A DNA stretch of 37,018 nucleotides, taken from contig JAOQAO010000081.1 in NCBI GenBank assembly GCA_025963485.1, positions 1 to 37,018 of the forward strand. Reading direction: 5' to 3'. Numbering within the stretch: the stretch's first letter is position 1; the number at the start of each line of letters is the position of its first letter. The stretch comes from Bacteroidota bacterium. GTDB lineage: Bacteria; Bacteroidota; Bacteroidia; Chitinophagales; LD1. Below, piece after piece: positions 1 through 9,597 of this stretch. Both the position numbers and the translations under genes were made by a program. The notes under the pieces were generated by a model. It saw only the letters and a program-made list of their open reading frames with translations, searched no databases and was not told the DNA's origin.

Positions 1-79
1 TTTGCCCATGAGAGTTTGAGTTTTGGTGTATTCCAAATATAAAAGGATAGTATCTATAAAAGAAATTTATGTTTCAACC

Positions 80-174
80 GGATACTAGATACTGGATGCC
101 AGATGCTGGATAATACAGAATGCCGAAACGACGTCGGCTGTTTGCATTCATCCAGTATCCAGCATCCAGTATCC
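80..174. repeat. Imperfect inverted intergenic repeat, GGATACTGGATGCTGGATACTGG-type unit, copy 1
   Basis: GGATACTAGATACTGGATGCCAGATGCTGGAT (80-111) versus GCATTCATCCAGTATCCAGCATCCAGTATCC (144-174); related copy at 1914-1990. Confidence 0.75.
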
Positions 175-177
175 GAT

Positions 178-208
178 TTTTGGATAGTCCGGCAAATAGT
201 TACTTTCG
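178..208 (+). promoter_or_regulatory. Putative Bacteroidota-type promoter (TTTTG-N18-TACTTTCG)
   Basis: -33-like TTTTG at 178-182 and -7-like TACTTTCG at 201-208, 15 nt upstream of ATG at 224. Confidence 0.45.
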
Positions 209-223
209 CACAAAATCAAATAC

Positions 224-685
224 ATGAAGAAACTATTAGTAGCAGCGGTAGCTGTGGCCCTGATCTCATTGACATCATGCGGCACCGGTGGCAGTGTATT
301 CTCAGCCGGTACCTGGTCGTACAAAGGTGTGAGCTATAATGCCTATGCAGCGACCGGAAGTACTACAGCCAAAACCCTGACTGCCTCTTATGCCAATAGC
401 AGCGAATCGGACAATGTGATCTGCTACTTCCAGACATTCCCTCCGGCAGCGGGTACATATACTGTCGTGAATACTCCGGTATCCTCGGCTAGTCAGGTGT
501 ACATGGTCATGAATATTGGCCTTAAAGGGTTCACTGTGGATGTCAGCGGTGCATCTACTGCGACAGTGACGGTAAATAGTGCAGGCAAAGTAGCAGTCAT
601 TGTGAATTCTGTGACTTTCTCCAATATCACCGGACAGACTGCGGACTCAGGACCGTTTACAGCTTCTTTTACACAGAATCTGTAA
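224..685 (+). CDS. Small hypothetical lipoprotein
   Basis: 153 aa ORF; signal peptide with lipobox LTSCGTGG; promoter-like motif upstream and terminator downstream. Confidence 0.8.
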   Translation: MKKLLVAAVAVALISLTSCGTGGSVFSAGTWSYKGVSYNAYAATGSTTAKTLTASYANSSESDNVICYFQTFPPAAGTYTVVNTPVSSASQVYMVMNIGLKGFTVDVSGASTATVTVNSAGKVAVIVNSVTFSNITGQTADSGPFTASFTQNL

Positions 686-713
686 ACAGTCGCCACGAAA
701 GAACATAAGCAAA

Positions 714-744
714 AAAGCCCTGTCTAATAGTTAGACGGGGCTTT
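714..744. terminator. Bidirectional intrinsic terminator between convergent genes
   Basis: AAAGCCCTGTCTAA-TAG-TTAGACGGGGCTTT stem-loop flanked by A-run and T-rich sequence. Confidence 0.8.
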
Positions 745-758
745 CTGTTTTATATTTC

Positions 759-989
759 TCAGGGATGGCGGCCTATCTGGAGGTTGCTGGTGCGGATCTT
801 GCTCTCGAGCTGCAGGCAGTACTCATCGACCTCCATGATATCTATGGTCACATCCTCACTATCCATAAACTCTACGAGATAGCTCCGCGGATTGGAGACG
901 TATACCTGGTGGACCAATCCCCGGGTGCCTTCGGGTATCTGAGCGTTCACATCGCTCGTCGTCATAATTATGTCCTCTTCTTCTATCAT
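759..989 (-). CDS. DUF4926-like small protein
   Basis: 76 aa; pattern EGTRGLVHQVYVSNPRSYLVEFMDSEDVTIDIMEV resembles the DUF4926 SH3-like fold; start uncertain. Confidence 0.5.
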   Translation of the reverse strand: MIEEEDIIMTTSDVNAQIPEGTRGLVHQVYVSNPRSYLVEFMDSEDVTIDIMEVDEYCLQLESKIRTSNLQIGRHP

Positions 990-1374
990 ATAGTTGTATT
1001 TGTTCTTTTCCCATTGGGGGTTCGGGAAAGCGCCAAATTCATCAGTGATATGTCATTGTATGCCTCGTCACCATCTGAGATATACCAAAACCACACGGGC
1101 GCATAGCAGGTGTGGGCGGCAATATCGTGGGTATGGATCGCGGCGGATATTACTTTTTAGGGGGAGGAGGTTTGCCTATTAATACGATGGACGGAGACAA
1201 AGGTTTTATTTTTCGGTATAAGTTTAACAAGACGGATTTTGTGTTTAAGCAGAATCTCCTTTCGCTGAAACGGAATGAAGCTGGCCGGCACAAAGGGAAA
1301 CTTTGCTGGCGGACGGTTTGGTTTTGAAATGTTTTATTGTATATTGATTTTCATAACCCCAAAAACCGGACCCG

Positions 1375-1899
1375 ATGACCAGATCAGAAATAGTGACCAG
1401 ACTCAGGGAAGACCATAAGCGGTTTGCAGTAATGATCTCGTCGCAGACCGATGAGGACTTTCTCCGGGCGGCCGACGGCAAATGGTCCGCCGGGCATCAG
1501 CTGGATCATATATACCGCAGTGTCAAGCCATTGCGCACGGCGGTAAAGCTGCCGGGCTTCGTACCACGGCTGCTATTCGGCAAGGCGACACACCCCTCGC
1601 GTAGCTATGAGGAGGTAGTATCGGGATATAAGGAAAAGCTCGCCGGTGGTGGCAAGGCCAAAGGCAAATTCATACCCAAACCCGTCGAGGTCGGCCATCG
1701 CAATTCGCTGCTGATCAAGCTCACAGATACTGTAGAGTCCCTGTCTAAGAAGATAGAGAAAATGGACGAGGAGAAGCTCGATAGTGTAGTACTGCCACAT
1801 CCCCTCCTCGGCAAACTCACCCTCCGGGAGATGCTCCACTTCACCATCTACCACGTAGGCCATCATCACAAAATGACGATGAAGAACCTGGGGAAATGA
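1375..1899 (+). CDS. DinB-like / DUF1569-type four-helix protein
   Basis: 174 aa; KWSAGHQLDHIYRSVKPL ... FTIYHVGHHHKMTMKNL, conserved His positions of the DinB_2 superfamily. Confidence 0.75.
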   Translation: MTRSEIVTRLREDHKRFAVMISSQTDEDFLRAADGKWSAGHQLDHIYRSVKPLRTAVKLPGFVPRLLFGKATHPSRSYEEVVSGYKEKLAGGGKAKGKFIPKPVEVGHRNSLLIKLTDTVESLSKKIEKMDEEKLDSVVLPHPLLGKLTLREMLHFTIYHVGHHHKMTMKNLGK

Positions 1900-1913
1900 T
1901 CCTCGTTAATGGT

Positions 1914-1990
1914 TACTGGATGCTGGTTTCTGGATAGCACAAATGGCAAGCAATAACTGTCCAGTATCAAGCATCCAGCAGCTAGTATCC
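1914..1990. repeat. Imperfect inverted intergenic repeat, copy 2
   Basis: TACTGGATGCTGGTTTCTGGATAG ... CAGTATCAAGCATCCAGCAGCTAGTATCC; same unit as 80-174. Confidence 0.7.
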
Positions 1991-2090
1991 AATTCAGGCT
2001 TCCGATAAACAGCCTATACCCAGTCTTGTGCAGTGAGGTCGAGAGAGAATTCATCAGGCTTTTCAACCCACTGCATTTTATAAAAAGAGA

Positions 2091-2111
2091 AGCCTGCCTT
2101 TTGAGCAGGCT
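2091..2111 (-). terminator. Intrinsic terminator for the minus-strand gene at 2138
   Basis: AGCCTGC-CTTTTGA-GCAGGCT stem followed on the minus strand by TTCTCTTTTT. Confidence 0.75.
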
Positions 2112-2137
2112 CCTTATTGGGACGGGTTGGTTATACG

Positions 2138-2656
2138 CTAAAAATAAATTTGATTATTCGATTCCAGTTGAAGCAACTCTATGGGGATTGAACCCTCACT
2201 GAGCTTTTTACCTTTCTGGTCAAACTTCTCATACATAAATGAGTCATCTTTGGTATATCCGCTAAACTGTAGAGTCCCCTGTGGAGAAAATAGCCTGGCC
2301 TGACGTATTGTGCCAAATTGATACTTGATTTCTTTTCTCAGGGTATCACGTACTTTAAACTGCCAAATGCCATCTGGTTTATTCAACTTATAGTCGCCCT
2401 CGGATCGCACTATCCCGATTAGGGTATCTCGGTTCTCTTTGGTGCGGTTTACGTCAGTAGGGCTTGTACCATGACCGAGAACTGGCGATAAGGATATGTT
2501 TACGTTTACCAGAGTATCATAACGCACCCAATGACCTGTCTTGAGACCTTTGCCGTCAAACTGATTCAATGACGACGGAGTGTCTTTTATCTTGCCCGAT
2601 GACACGCACGAGTTTAGGAATAGCAGAATAATCCCGGTAATAAAAAGTAAATTCCG
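2138..2656 (-). CDS. Hypothetical lipoprotein, MORN-variant-like
   Basis: Internal start MRNLLFITGIILLFLNSCVSSGK gives a lipobox; KLNKPDGIWQFKV / PQGTLQFSGYTKDD resemble MORN-variant repeats. Confidence 0.7.
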   Translation of the reverse strand, partial: RNLLFITGIILLFLNSCVSSGKIKDTPSSLNQFDGKGLKTGHWVRYDTLVNVNISLSPVLGHGTSPTDVNRTKENRDTLIGIVRSEGDYKLNKPDGIWQFKVRDTLRKEIKYQFGTIRQARLFSPQGTLQFSGYTKDDSFMYEKFDQKGKKLSEGSIPIELLQLESNNQIYF

Positions 2657-2681
2657 CATACCTTTTCGAATGTAGATATTT

Positions 2682-3110
2682 TTATCGCTGAATGCCATTG
2701 TTAGGCGATACACCATTTTCGATTTTGGTCTCAAAAAAAGTATGGTCACAGATGCCGTCTTTAGAAAAAGTGATGTTTAAGAACATTTCATTACACTTCA
2801 ATTGCGGTGGGCATTTACCTAATTTGTATTCAAAACTTACCGGACTTTCCCGAAGATCTGGCGAACCCAATACGGATTTCACCTTATTGGAATCAAACCC
2901 CACCAAAACATCGAACGTAACCCTGTTCTGGGAAACAAAACTGTCAATGAGTGGTTGCTCCATACGATGCATCTTATGCGCCGCATCATAACGGAAGTTC
3001 TCCTTAATAAATGCAAGCTTTTTAGATACGGATGCATTGCCCTGTTTAGAGGCAATGCATCCTATCAATACTAGTGGAATAAAAAGTAATCCAAGCTTAA
3101 TGCTATTCAT
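2682..3110 (-). CDS. Hypothetical lipoprotein
   Basis: Start MNSIKLGLLFIPLVLIGCIASKQ (lipobox); overlaps the end of the upstream gene by a few nt, suggesting translational coupling. Confidence 0.7.
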   Translation of the reverse strand: MNSIKLGLLFIPLVLIGCIASKQGNASVSKKLAFIKENFRYDAAHKMHRMEQPLIDSFVSQNRVTFDVLVGFDSNKVKSVLGSPDLRESPVSFEYKLGKCPPQLKCNEMFLNITFSKDGICDHTFFETKIENGVSPNNGIQR

Positions 3111-5574
3111 GGACAATTTTAAGATTGCGGTTACCATTTCTGGTTTCTACGCTCATAAGATATACGCCAGTGCCTAATGCATTCGGCATCTGCAAAGTTA
3201 GCTGATTTTCGTTTGACCCTTCCCATACATTCACGAGCCTGCCGTCTAAGCTAAAGATAGTCACTTTTTGTATGACCGATTCGGATTCAATAGTTACCTG
3301 ATTGTCGAACGGATTAGGATAGACAGAGACCTTGACCTGACCTGCGTTTTTTATCCCGTTATAGATAAAGCAAATGGGCTGTGCGACCATTGGCAGGTTT
3401 CCGCACCCATGCACATATACGGGATTGCTCGAACTTGTGACCTCGGAAGACCCGCCATCTATCGCCGAGCCATCTACTTTAATGTTGACGTACCGTCCGC
3501 TTGGCGGCAATCCTCCAGACGGAACTGTCGGAATAACATAACTCATGATCGCAGCGGGGTCTATTACATGGTTATGACCCACTCCATGCCCCAATTCATG
3601 CAAGACTACATGATAGAGATCGCTTTGACCGAACGGTACGGGAGCGGTACCTGACGTATCGGTACACCATGTAAGCGCGGGATTGTCTGAAATGATCAGA
3701 TCAAGTTCCTCAACGGTAACGATTTTTCCTCCTGCTGAAGTGCAAATGTCGGTAAAGCTGAAACAGGTCGCAAGCACGTTGGACGGTCGTGGTCCGATTG
3801 TTATCAGGTTGATCCCGTCACGCTTCGCGGTGTCCGCTAGTCCGAACGTGTCGCGCACTATGGCAAAGTTGACGCCTGTCGCGCATATCCAATCTTGCAC
3901 CGATTTTTTGACCACTCCGTAGATAGCAGGCTTATGCGATACCGAAGTATCGACAAAGAACTGGTAACCGCCGTTGCCATTCTTGTTGTACAGAAAGCTC
4001 TGGTACTTGCCGCCAGTTGCGACAATGATATCGTTCTTTAGAGAATAATAAACTGTTAAAGGTGTGGCGCTCGTATCCTTGTCGCCAGTACTTGTTACTA
4101 TGCGAAACTTGCCTGTGCCAATCGGCAGTTTCTTTGCGCCCGAATCCACCGAGGGGACGTACATTCTAACCAGCGTATCAGACCATGAGATATAATCGCT
4201 ATCATCTAAGCCGAGGCTCATCCCCGTTATTGGATAATCCGCATTGTAAAACAGTAAATTGCCCGTGCCTCTTGTGTTGCCGAATTGAAAGCCGTGTATG
4301 TTTAAAACATCCCTTACACCTCCGTTGACCGTAGGCGGATCGAATGACGTGATCGTGGCTGTGCACGACGGAACGGCTACGCTATCAGTTGTGACTAGAT
4401 CGTAAAAAGTGGATAAGGTATCTCCTGAAGAAACAGAGTATGAAGAACCATTAGCCATATACGAATTCCCAAAGAATGCGAGAGTATCTTCTATATCTAT
4501 CTTAGAGTTTAAACCGCAGGTCTGGATTTCCATACTTATATGCACAAGCTGTTGAGGTGACGCGGTGATAGGACTTTTGCAAATTGAATAGTCGTGAGCA
4601 AAAACAAGCATACTAATGGTACTCGGGTTATCATCATTGGGTGAGACTGGAAAGTAACAACTCGGGTTTGCCATGGCACCATTCGTCACGCTTATCTTGT
4701 GGTTCGTAACGAGGTAGGGGCCAAAAACAGCAGGATCGTACACAATCCGAATAGTAGCATCGCTGAGATAATGGTTTGTGTTGCTCTGGTCAAAAACGTT
4801 AACGTCATATTCCAAATATTTAGGACTTGTCCCTGTGACTTGGACATTGGAAATCCTATAATTCAAAGTTTCGATAGCGCGTGATGCCTTGGGACGGTTC
4901 AAATGCGTTCTGTTGTAGTGTAAGCGGTTTTGTGCCTGTTGCGATTCCAGAGAGCTGTATGCGGGCATTATGCGCGCATGGTAGGGATACACGGTCGGGT
5001 GCTTAGCGGCAGGTGGCAACAAACTGGATTCGGAGCAATCGACATAGGTCAATTGCGTTGCATATTCCGCAAGATCGTACAGATGCGCCAATGAATCATA
5101 TACTGTCCAAATGTCGTAGGCTTTAAGTAAACTGTCGTCGTACATGTATTTTATGAATGACTGCCAATCATACGGCGCTCCTAGCTTCACTGGAATGGTA
5201 AAAGGATAATAGGTCACAGGCAACTCCTTATCCGTTGAGCTAGTAAGAAAAATGCCTTGATCTCCGACTTTGAGCGCAAGCGCGTGAGACACGTCCAGCC
5301 CCTTATCGGTTAGCTGCCCTCCGTCTGTAATGAGTTCCACTGTTCCGCAACTCATAGCATCGACGCCTTTGAAAATCTTAGTGACTTGAATGACATTTGA
5401 GGTATAGATCATCTTCTGATCTCCGGTCTCGTACGAATTCGTCTTGATGACAACGCCCTCAAAAATATAAGTGGTGTTGTTTATCCTGTCGAGAATATCC
5501 CTGTATACTTCTTGGGCGGACAAGGTGATTGAAAAAAATAGGACCGCAAGACTTAGTAATAAATTCTTGTTCAT
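3103..5574 (-). CDS. Secreted metzincin-like zinc metalloprotease with IPT/TIG-like domain and T9SS type A sorting domain
   Basis: Signal peptide; HELGHGVGHNH (HExxHxxGxxH) followed by Met-turn IMSY; C-terminal VSVYPNPFDNQVTIES ... GVYLMSVETRNGNRNLKIVHE. Confidence 0.85.
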   Translation of the reverse strand: MNKNLLLSLAVLFFSITLSAQEVYRDILDRINNTTYIFEGVVIKTNSYETGDQKMIYTSNVIQVTKIFKGVDAMSCGTVELITDGGQLTDKGLDVSHALALKVGDQGIFLTSSTDKELPVTYYPFTIPVKLGAPYDWQSFIKYMYDDSLLKAYDIWTVYDSLAHLYDLAEYATQLTYVDCSESSLLPPAAKHPTVYPYHARIMPAYSSLESQQAQNRLHYNRTHLNRPKASRAIETLNYRISNVQVTGTSPKYLEYDVNVFDQSNTNHYLSDATIRIVYDPAVFGPYLVTNHKISVTNGAMANPSCYFPVSPNDDNPSTISMLVFAHDYSICKSPITASPQQLVHISMEIQTCGLNSKIDIEDTLAFFGNSYMANGSSYSVSSGDTLSTFYDLVTTDSVAVPSCTATITSFDPPTVNGGVRDVLNIHGFQFGNTRGTGNLLFYNADYPITGMSLGLDDSDYISWSDTLVRMYVPSVDSGAKKLPIGTGKFRIVTSTGDKDTSATPLTVYYSLKNDIIVATGGKYQSFLYNKNGNGGYQFFVDTSVSHKPAIYGVVKKSVQDWICATGVNFAIVRDTFGLADTAKRDGINLITIGPRPSNVLATCFSFTDICTSAGGKIVTVEELDLIISDNPALTWCTDTSGTAPVPFGQSDLYHVVLHELGHGVGHNHVIDPAAIMSYVIPTVPSGGLPPSGRYVNIKVDGSAIDGGSSEVTSSSNPVYVHGCGNLPMVAQPICFIYNGIKNAGQVKVSVYPNPFDNQVTIESESVIQKVTIFSLDGRLVNVWEGSNENQLTLQMPNALGTGVYLMSVETRNGNRNLKIVHE

Positions 5575-5736
5575 GGTTAAAATTGTGAGTTAAAAAATTA
5601 GATGATACGAATGTTAAATTGTTATTTGTATATTCCTATACCCATAAAAGGGTATGGTTCTTAACATGTAGAAAATATTAAATGGCGGCACTAAGCACAA
5701 TACATAGTGCCACCAGAGAGCTTGGGCATCTCCGTC

Positions 5737-6048
5737 TTAGTGGGTTACTGAAATCTTTTGAGTTGAGGTAAACCCATTTGCACTTGTTTGGAGTACATAA
5801 ATGCCGCTTTGTAGATTAGCGACGCTGCATGTTTTTGTATTTTTATCACTCGATATAAGAGCATCGTTAGACAGTACTGTTTTACCGAGCATGTCGGTAA
5901 TAGAGAATGCCACATCGTTTTGCACACCATCATAAATCACTGTTAGGTTATCGGATGCGGGATTGGGATATACTGAAATGTCTGATGGCTGTAGGTTTTC
6001 GATCCCTGTACTTAGTCTTTCGCCCACATATGCATTCCTTACCTCCAA
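5737..6048 (-). pseudogene. Truncated T9SS type A sorting-domain protein (C-terminal remnant)
   Basis: 103 aa beginning at a TTG; C-terminal VYPNPASDNLTVIYDG ... GIYVLQTSANGFTSTQKISVTH; protein-like sequence continues upstream to an in-frame TGA near 6150, with no signal peptide. Confidence 0.6.
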
Positions 6049-6252
6049 TGTTCCTGTGCCTGGAAATACTGAATTAAACTCTAGCTGGATATGGTTATAC
6101 CAAGGGAGTGGGAATGAAAGCGTCGTCCATTTTATACCGGGCAGTCATGAGGGACGCCCTGTCAGAGTGAGATTGACCCTGCCGATGTGCATCAGGTATA
6201 GCAGGAATTAAATCTTTCACACACTCAAATGCACAGGTGCAAATCCAAATAA

Positions 6253-6282
6253 AAAACCCCGCACCGTTTGGTACAGGGTTTT
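6253..6282. terminator. Intrinsic terminator downstream of the minus-strand gene at 6304
   Basis: AAAACCC ... ACC GTTT GGT ... GGGTTTT hairpin with A/T tracts on both sides. Confidence 0.7.
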
Positions 6283-6303
6283 AGTTTAGGATTGGGTTGC
6301 TGA

Positions 6304-7746
6304 TTATTTTGTAACGGCGAAGCGCACAGTTTCGTTGGCCGAACCGTGCTTCACAGTGAGTGTGTAGAGTCCTGCGGGCTGAGCGCTCATGTCGATGAGC
6401 ATATGGTCAGCAGAGATCACCTGCTGGTGTACAGTGCGGCCTACGGCGTCATATATCTCATAGCGGTCACCTGTCCTGCCTGTGGTCTGCAGCGTGAGCA
6501 GTCCCTCAGTAGGATTAGGATAGACGCCTACGATCATATTGCCATTGATGTCATTGATACCGACATTGACTACAGACGTGGCGGCAGATAGCGCACCGCA
6601 GCCGTTAGCGCCTACCACGTAGACGGTATAGTTGCCATTGGCAGTGACGGTAAGCGTTGCGTTGGTCTCACTATTGAGCTGTACACCATTGGCGAACCAC
6701 TGGTACGATGTGCCCGCACTCGACGTGAGGACAAATCCTACGCGCGTAATAGTAGGTGTAGTAGCAGGTTTGACGACGAGCGATACTGCATTGGAAACGG
6801 CAGTGCACTGATTGACATCAGTGACGGTGACCGTATAGCTGCCCGAGGCAGTGACATATACGGTCTGGGTAGTAGCGGCTGTATTGCTCCAGGCATAGCT
6901 GAGGCCAGCAGGTGTAGCTGTCAGCGTCGCTGTATCTCCCTGGCAGATACTGTCAGGTCCCACAGGCGAGACGGAGACGGTAGGCAGATTGACCAGTGTG
7001 ATCACGGTAGGCGATGATACTGCGCTGTCAAGGGCAGCATTGTATACGGTCACTACATATGATCCGGCAGCATTGACAGAGACCGACTGCGTGGTGGCGC
7101 CGGTAGACCATTTATATGTATAGCCTGTACCCGAAGAGGCAGTGAGTGTCTGTGATGATCCGCTGCAGAGGTTGATATTGCCCGCAGGGCTGATAGCTGC
7201 TGTCGGCGGGCCTACACAGGCTGCATATGCTTCATAAGCCGGGTACGGTGACGCAGTATCCAGTGTGGTACATGCGACAGTCGGGCACTTAGTGCGGATC
7301 CAGTACCTGAGGCCGCTCTGCGCGGCATTTTGATTTGGCAGTGTGCCTATACCGGTGAGAGTGACGTCTACGATGATGCGCAGTTGGTATTGTCCCACAG
7401 GTCCTGTAGGGGTGCCTGATACGACGATCACGCCTGCTGCACCGCCTGCAAATGTATTATTGGCTGCATTGGTAGTCCAGCAGAGTCCGGGAGGGAGATT
7501 ACTGATGGTGTCTATTTTCAGTGACTGTACGGGCAAGCTTTGTACAGTAGTGAAGTTCTGGAAATAAATAGTGTCAATGACAGGTACGCCGATGACAGTG
7601 CATGGGAGATTCTCCGGATAAGGCTGGAGGCCAGGTGATCCGAAAGGGACAGGTGTAACACTATTGGTCGCAGCTGCGCAGTGCTGTGCCTGTGCGCCTG
7701 CCGCCATGAGAGTGACCGCTAAAAAAGAAAGTAAGATTTTTTTCAT
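6304..7746 (-). CDS. Secreted Ig-like repeat protein with T9SS type A sorting domain (paralog A)
   Basis: Signal peptide; repeated YAWSNTAATTQTVYVTASGSYTVTVTD modules; C-terminal VYPNPTEGLLTLQTTG. Confidence 0.85.
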   Translation of the reverse strand: MKKILLSFLAVTLMAAGAQAQHCAAATNSVTPVPFGSPGLQPYPENLPCTVIGVPVIDTIYFQNFTTVQSLPVQSLKIDTISNLPPGLCWTTNAANNTFAGGAAGVIVVSGTPTGPVGQYQLRIIVDVTLTGIGTLPNQNAAQSGLRYWIRTKCPTVACTTLDTASPYPAYEAYAACVGPPTAAISPAGNINLCSGSSQTLTASSGTGYTYKWSTGATTQSVSVNAAGSYVVTVYNAALDSAVSSPTVITLVNLPTVSVSPVGPDSICQGDTATLTATPAGLSYAWSNTAATTQTVYVTASGSYTVTVTDVNQCTAVSNAVSLVVKPATTPTITRVGFVLTSSAGTSYQWFANGVQLNSETNATLTVTANGNYTVYVVGANGCGALSAATSVVNVGINDINGNMIVGVYPNPTEGLLTLQTTGRTGDRYEIYDAVGRTVHQQVISADHMLIDMSAQPAGLYTLTVKHGSANETVRFAVTK

Positions 7747-7796
7747 GTGATATTTAAGGTTTTTGATTTGTGCTAAAAGTATAAGATTTTATCCGC

Positions 7797-7821
7797 TTGT
7801 GGAAATCGAATATTTCCACAA
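7797..7821. promoter_or_regulatory. Perfect inverted repeat upstream of the 6304-7746 gene
   Basis: TTGTGGAAAT-CGAAT-ATTTCCACAA, 10 bp arms and 5 nt loop, about 50 bp 5' of the start codon. Confidence 0.5.
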
Positions 7822-7930
7822 AATGTATGGTGAAACATGCATGCGCCGGTGTTTTTGTTCTTAATATGAATCTGGCACGGGGGGTATAGTTTAGGGCCGA
7901 AGGAATTCTTTCGGAGTGTTTGGTTGTTGT

Positions 7931-9391
7931 TTATCTGATCAGTGTGAAGCGTACAGTTTCGCTCGTCGCGCCGTGCTTCACAGTGAGTGTATATACGCCT
8001 GATGGCTGTACACTGATATCTACCGGCGTACGGTCTCCGGCGATGGTGTGCTGCTGTACGATGCTGCCGATGGCATCGTGTATCTCATAGCTATCACCCG
8101 TCCTGCCGCTGGTGCTGAGTGTGAAAAGCCCTTCGCTGGGATTGGGATAGAGTGTGACCACATGGCTTGTGCTTAGGTCCCTGATGCCGACAGTGGTGAT
8201 GGAGGTAGCTGTGGAGACAGCGTGGCATCCGTGCGTATTGGTGACGAGTACGGTATAGGAGCCGTTGACCGTCACAGTGATGCTTTGGCCGGTCTCGCTG
8301 GTGAGGAGCGTGTCGTTGCGGTACCACTGATAGGTGTATCCGGTGCCTGAGCCTGCGGTGAGTGTGAGGCCATTTGGCAGGATGAGTGCGACGGGGTTGG
8401 TAGCGGTAGTGATCGTATCGATAGCGGATACGGCAGTGCATCCATAGCTGTCTGTGACCGTGAGCGTATAGTGCCCCGCTGTGGCGATCATAAGTACCTG
8501 TGTCGTGTCTCCGGTGCTCCACGCATACCTGACACCGGTGGCGATGGCCGCGAGGGGCAGTGTGTCTCCGGGGCAGAGGGTTACGTTATTGGATGGATAG
8601 ACCTGATTGCCCGGTGGTGTGCGGAAGGTGACGACGGTAGCTGCTGATACGGTACTATCTGGGCCGTTGTATACGGTGACGACATATGAGCCTGGTGCTG
8701 TGACGGTGATAGAGTCTGTGGTCGCTCCTGTAGACCAGCGGTACCTGTAGCCCGCAGCATAGGATGCGGAGAGGATGACCGATGCGCCGGGGCATATATT
8801 GGTACTGCCTGCTGCCGTGATCACCGCCGGTGGCGGACCGGGGCAGGTAGGGTAGGGTATGAAGTCATTGGTGCGGCCGGTGATCGTGTCGAGTGCTGTG
8901 CAACCTGCGGTGGCGCACCTCACGCGTACATAGTACCTCAGCCCTGCGTATGTCTCCGCATCGGAGCCATAGGGTAGCTGGCCGATGTTGGTCTGGGCTT
9001 CGAAGAGGATCTTCATCTTATACTGGCCGGCTGCGCCTGAGCAGGTGCCCTGTACATATATGATGCCGTCTTCGCCTCCGGCAAATGTGTTGTTGGCCTT
9101 ATTGGATACCCAGCAGAGTCCTGCGGGGAGGTTGCCGATGGAGTCGAGCTTCAGGGAGTCGATGATCACCATGGTGGTGCCGATATATACGGTATCAAAG
9201 TTGTGGAAGTAGATCGTGTCGGATACCGGCTGGCCTGCGACCATGCATGGGAGGTCCCACGGCAGCGGGCTGAGCCCTGCGAATGTGCCCGGATGCGTCG
9301 GGATATTGACAGAAGCTACACTGCAATGCTGGGCCGATGCGCCGGCAGTAATGATGAGTACGGACAGGAGTGCGAGTATGATTCTTTTCAT
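7931..9391 (-). CDS. Secreted Ig-like repeat protein with T9SS type A sorting domain (paralog B)
   Basis: 486 aa, similar along its length to the 6304-7746 product (QHC...LPCMVAGQPVSDTIYFHNFDTV; YTLTVKHGATSETVRFTLIR). Confidence 0.85.
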   Translation of the reverse strand: MKRIILALLSVLIITAGASAQHCSVASVNIPTHPGTFAGLSPLPWDLPCMVAGQPVSDTIYFHNFDTVYIGTTMVIIDSLKLDSIGNLPAGLCWVSNKANNTFAGGEDGIIYVQGTCSGAAGQYKMKILFEAQTNIGQLPYGSDAETYAGLRYYVRVRCATAGCTALDTITGRTNDFIPYPTCPGPPPAVITAAGSTNICPGASVILSASYAAGYRYRWSTGATTDSITVTAPGSYVVTVYNGPDSTVSAATVVTFRTPPGNQVYPSNNVTLCPGDTLPLAAIATGVRYAWSTGDTTQVLMIATAGHYTLTVTDSYGCTAVSAIDTITTATNPVALILPNGLTLTAGSGTGYTYQWYRNDTLLTSETGQSITVTVNGSYTVLVTNTHGCHAVSTATSITTVGIRDLSTSHVVTLYPNPSEGLFTLSTSGRTGDSYEIHDAIGSIVQQHTIAGDRTPVDISVQPSGVYTLTVKHGATSETVRFTLIR

Positions 9392-9597
9392 GTGTGATGC
9401 CTCTTTTGATACCGGATAAAGGTAAACAATTTGCCTGTTTCAGAATGGCCGATAATGAGGTTTGAAGGGTGGTTCGATGAAATTGTGGAGGCTTTGGCAG
9501 ATATGCGTATTTTACGTATTCATTTTTTTTAGCGGGTATTGATTCATTACTTTTCAGATATTTGCATACCTTGAACAAAATCAGGGTCCTAATCAAT

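Noticed and set aside
8094-8522. 142 aa His/Arg-rich minus-strand ORF
   Set aside because: Alternate frame of the T9SS paralog B gene; composition is an artefact of the repetitive Thr/Val/Ser-rich gene.
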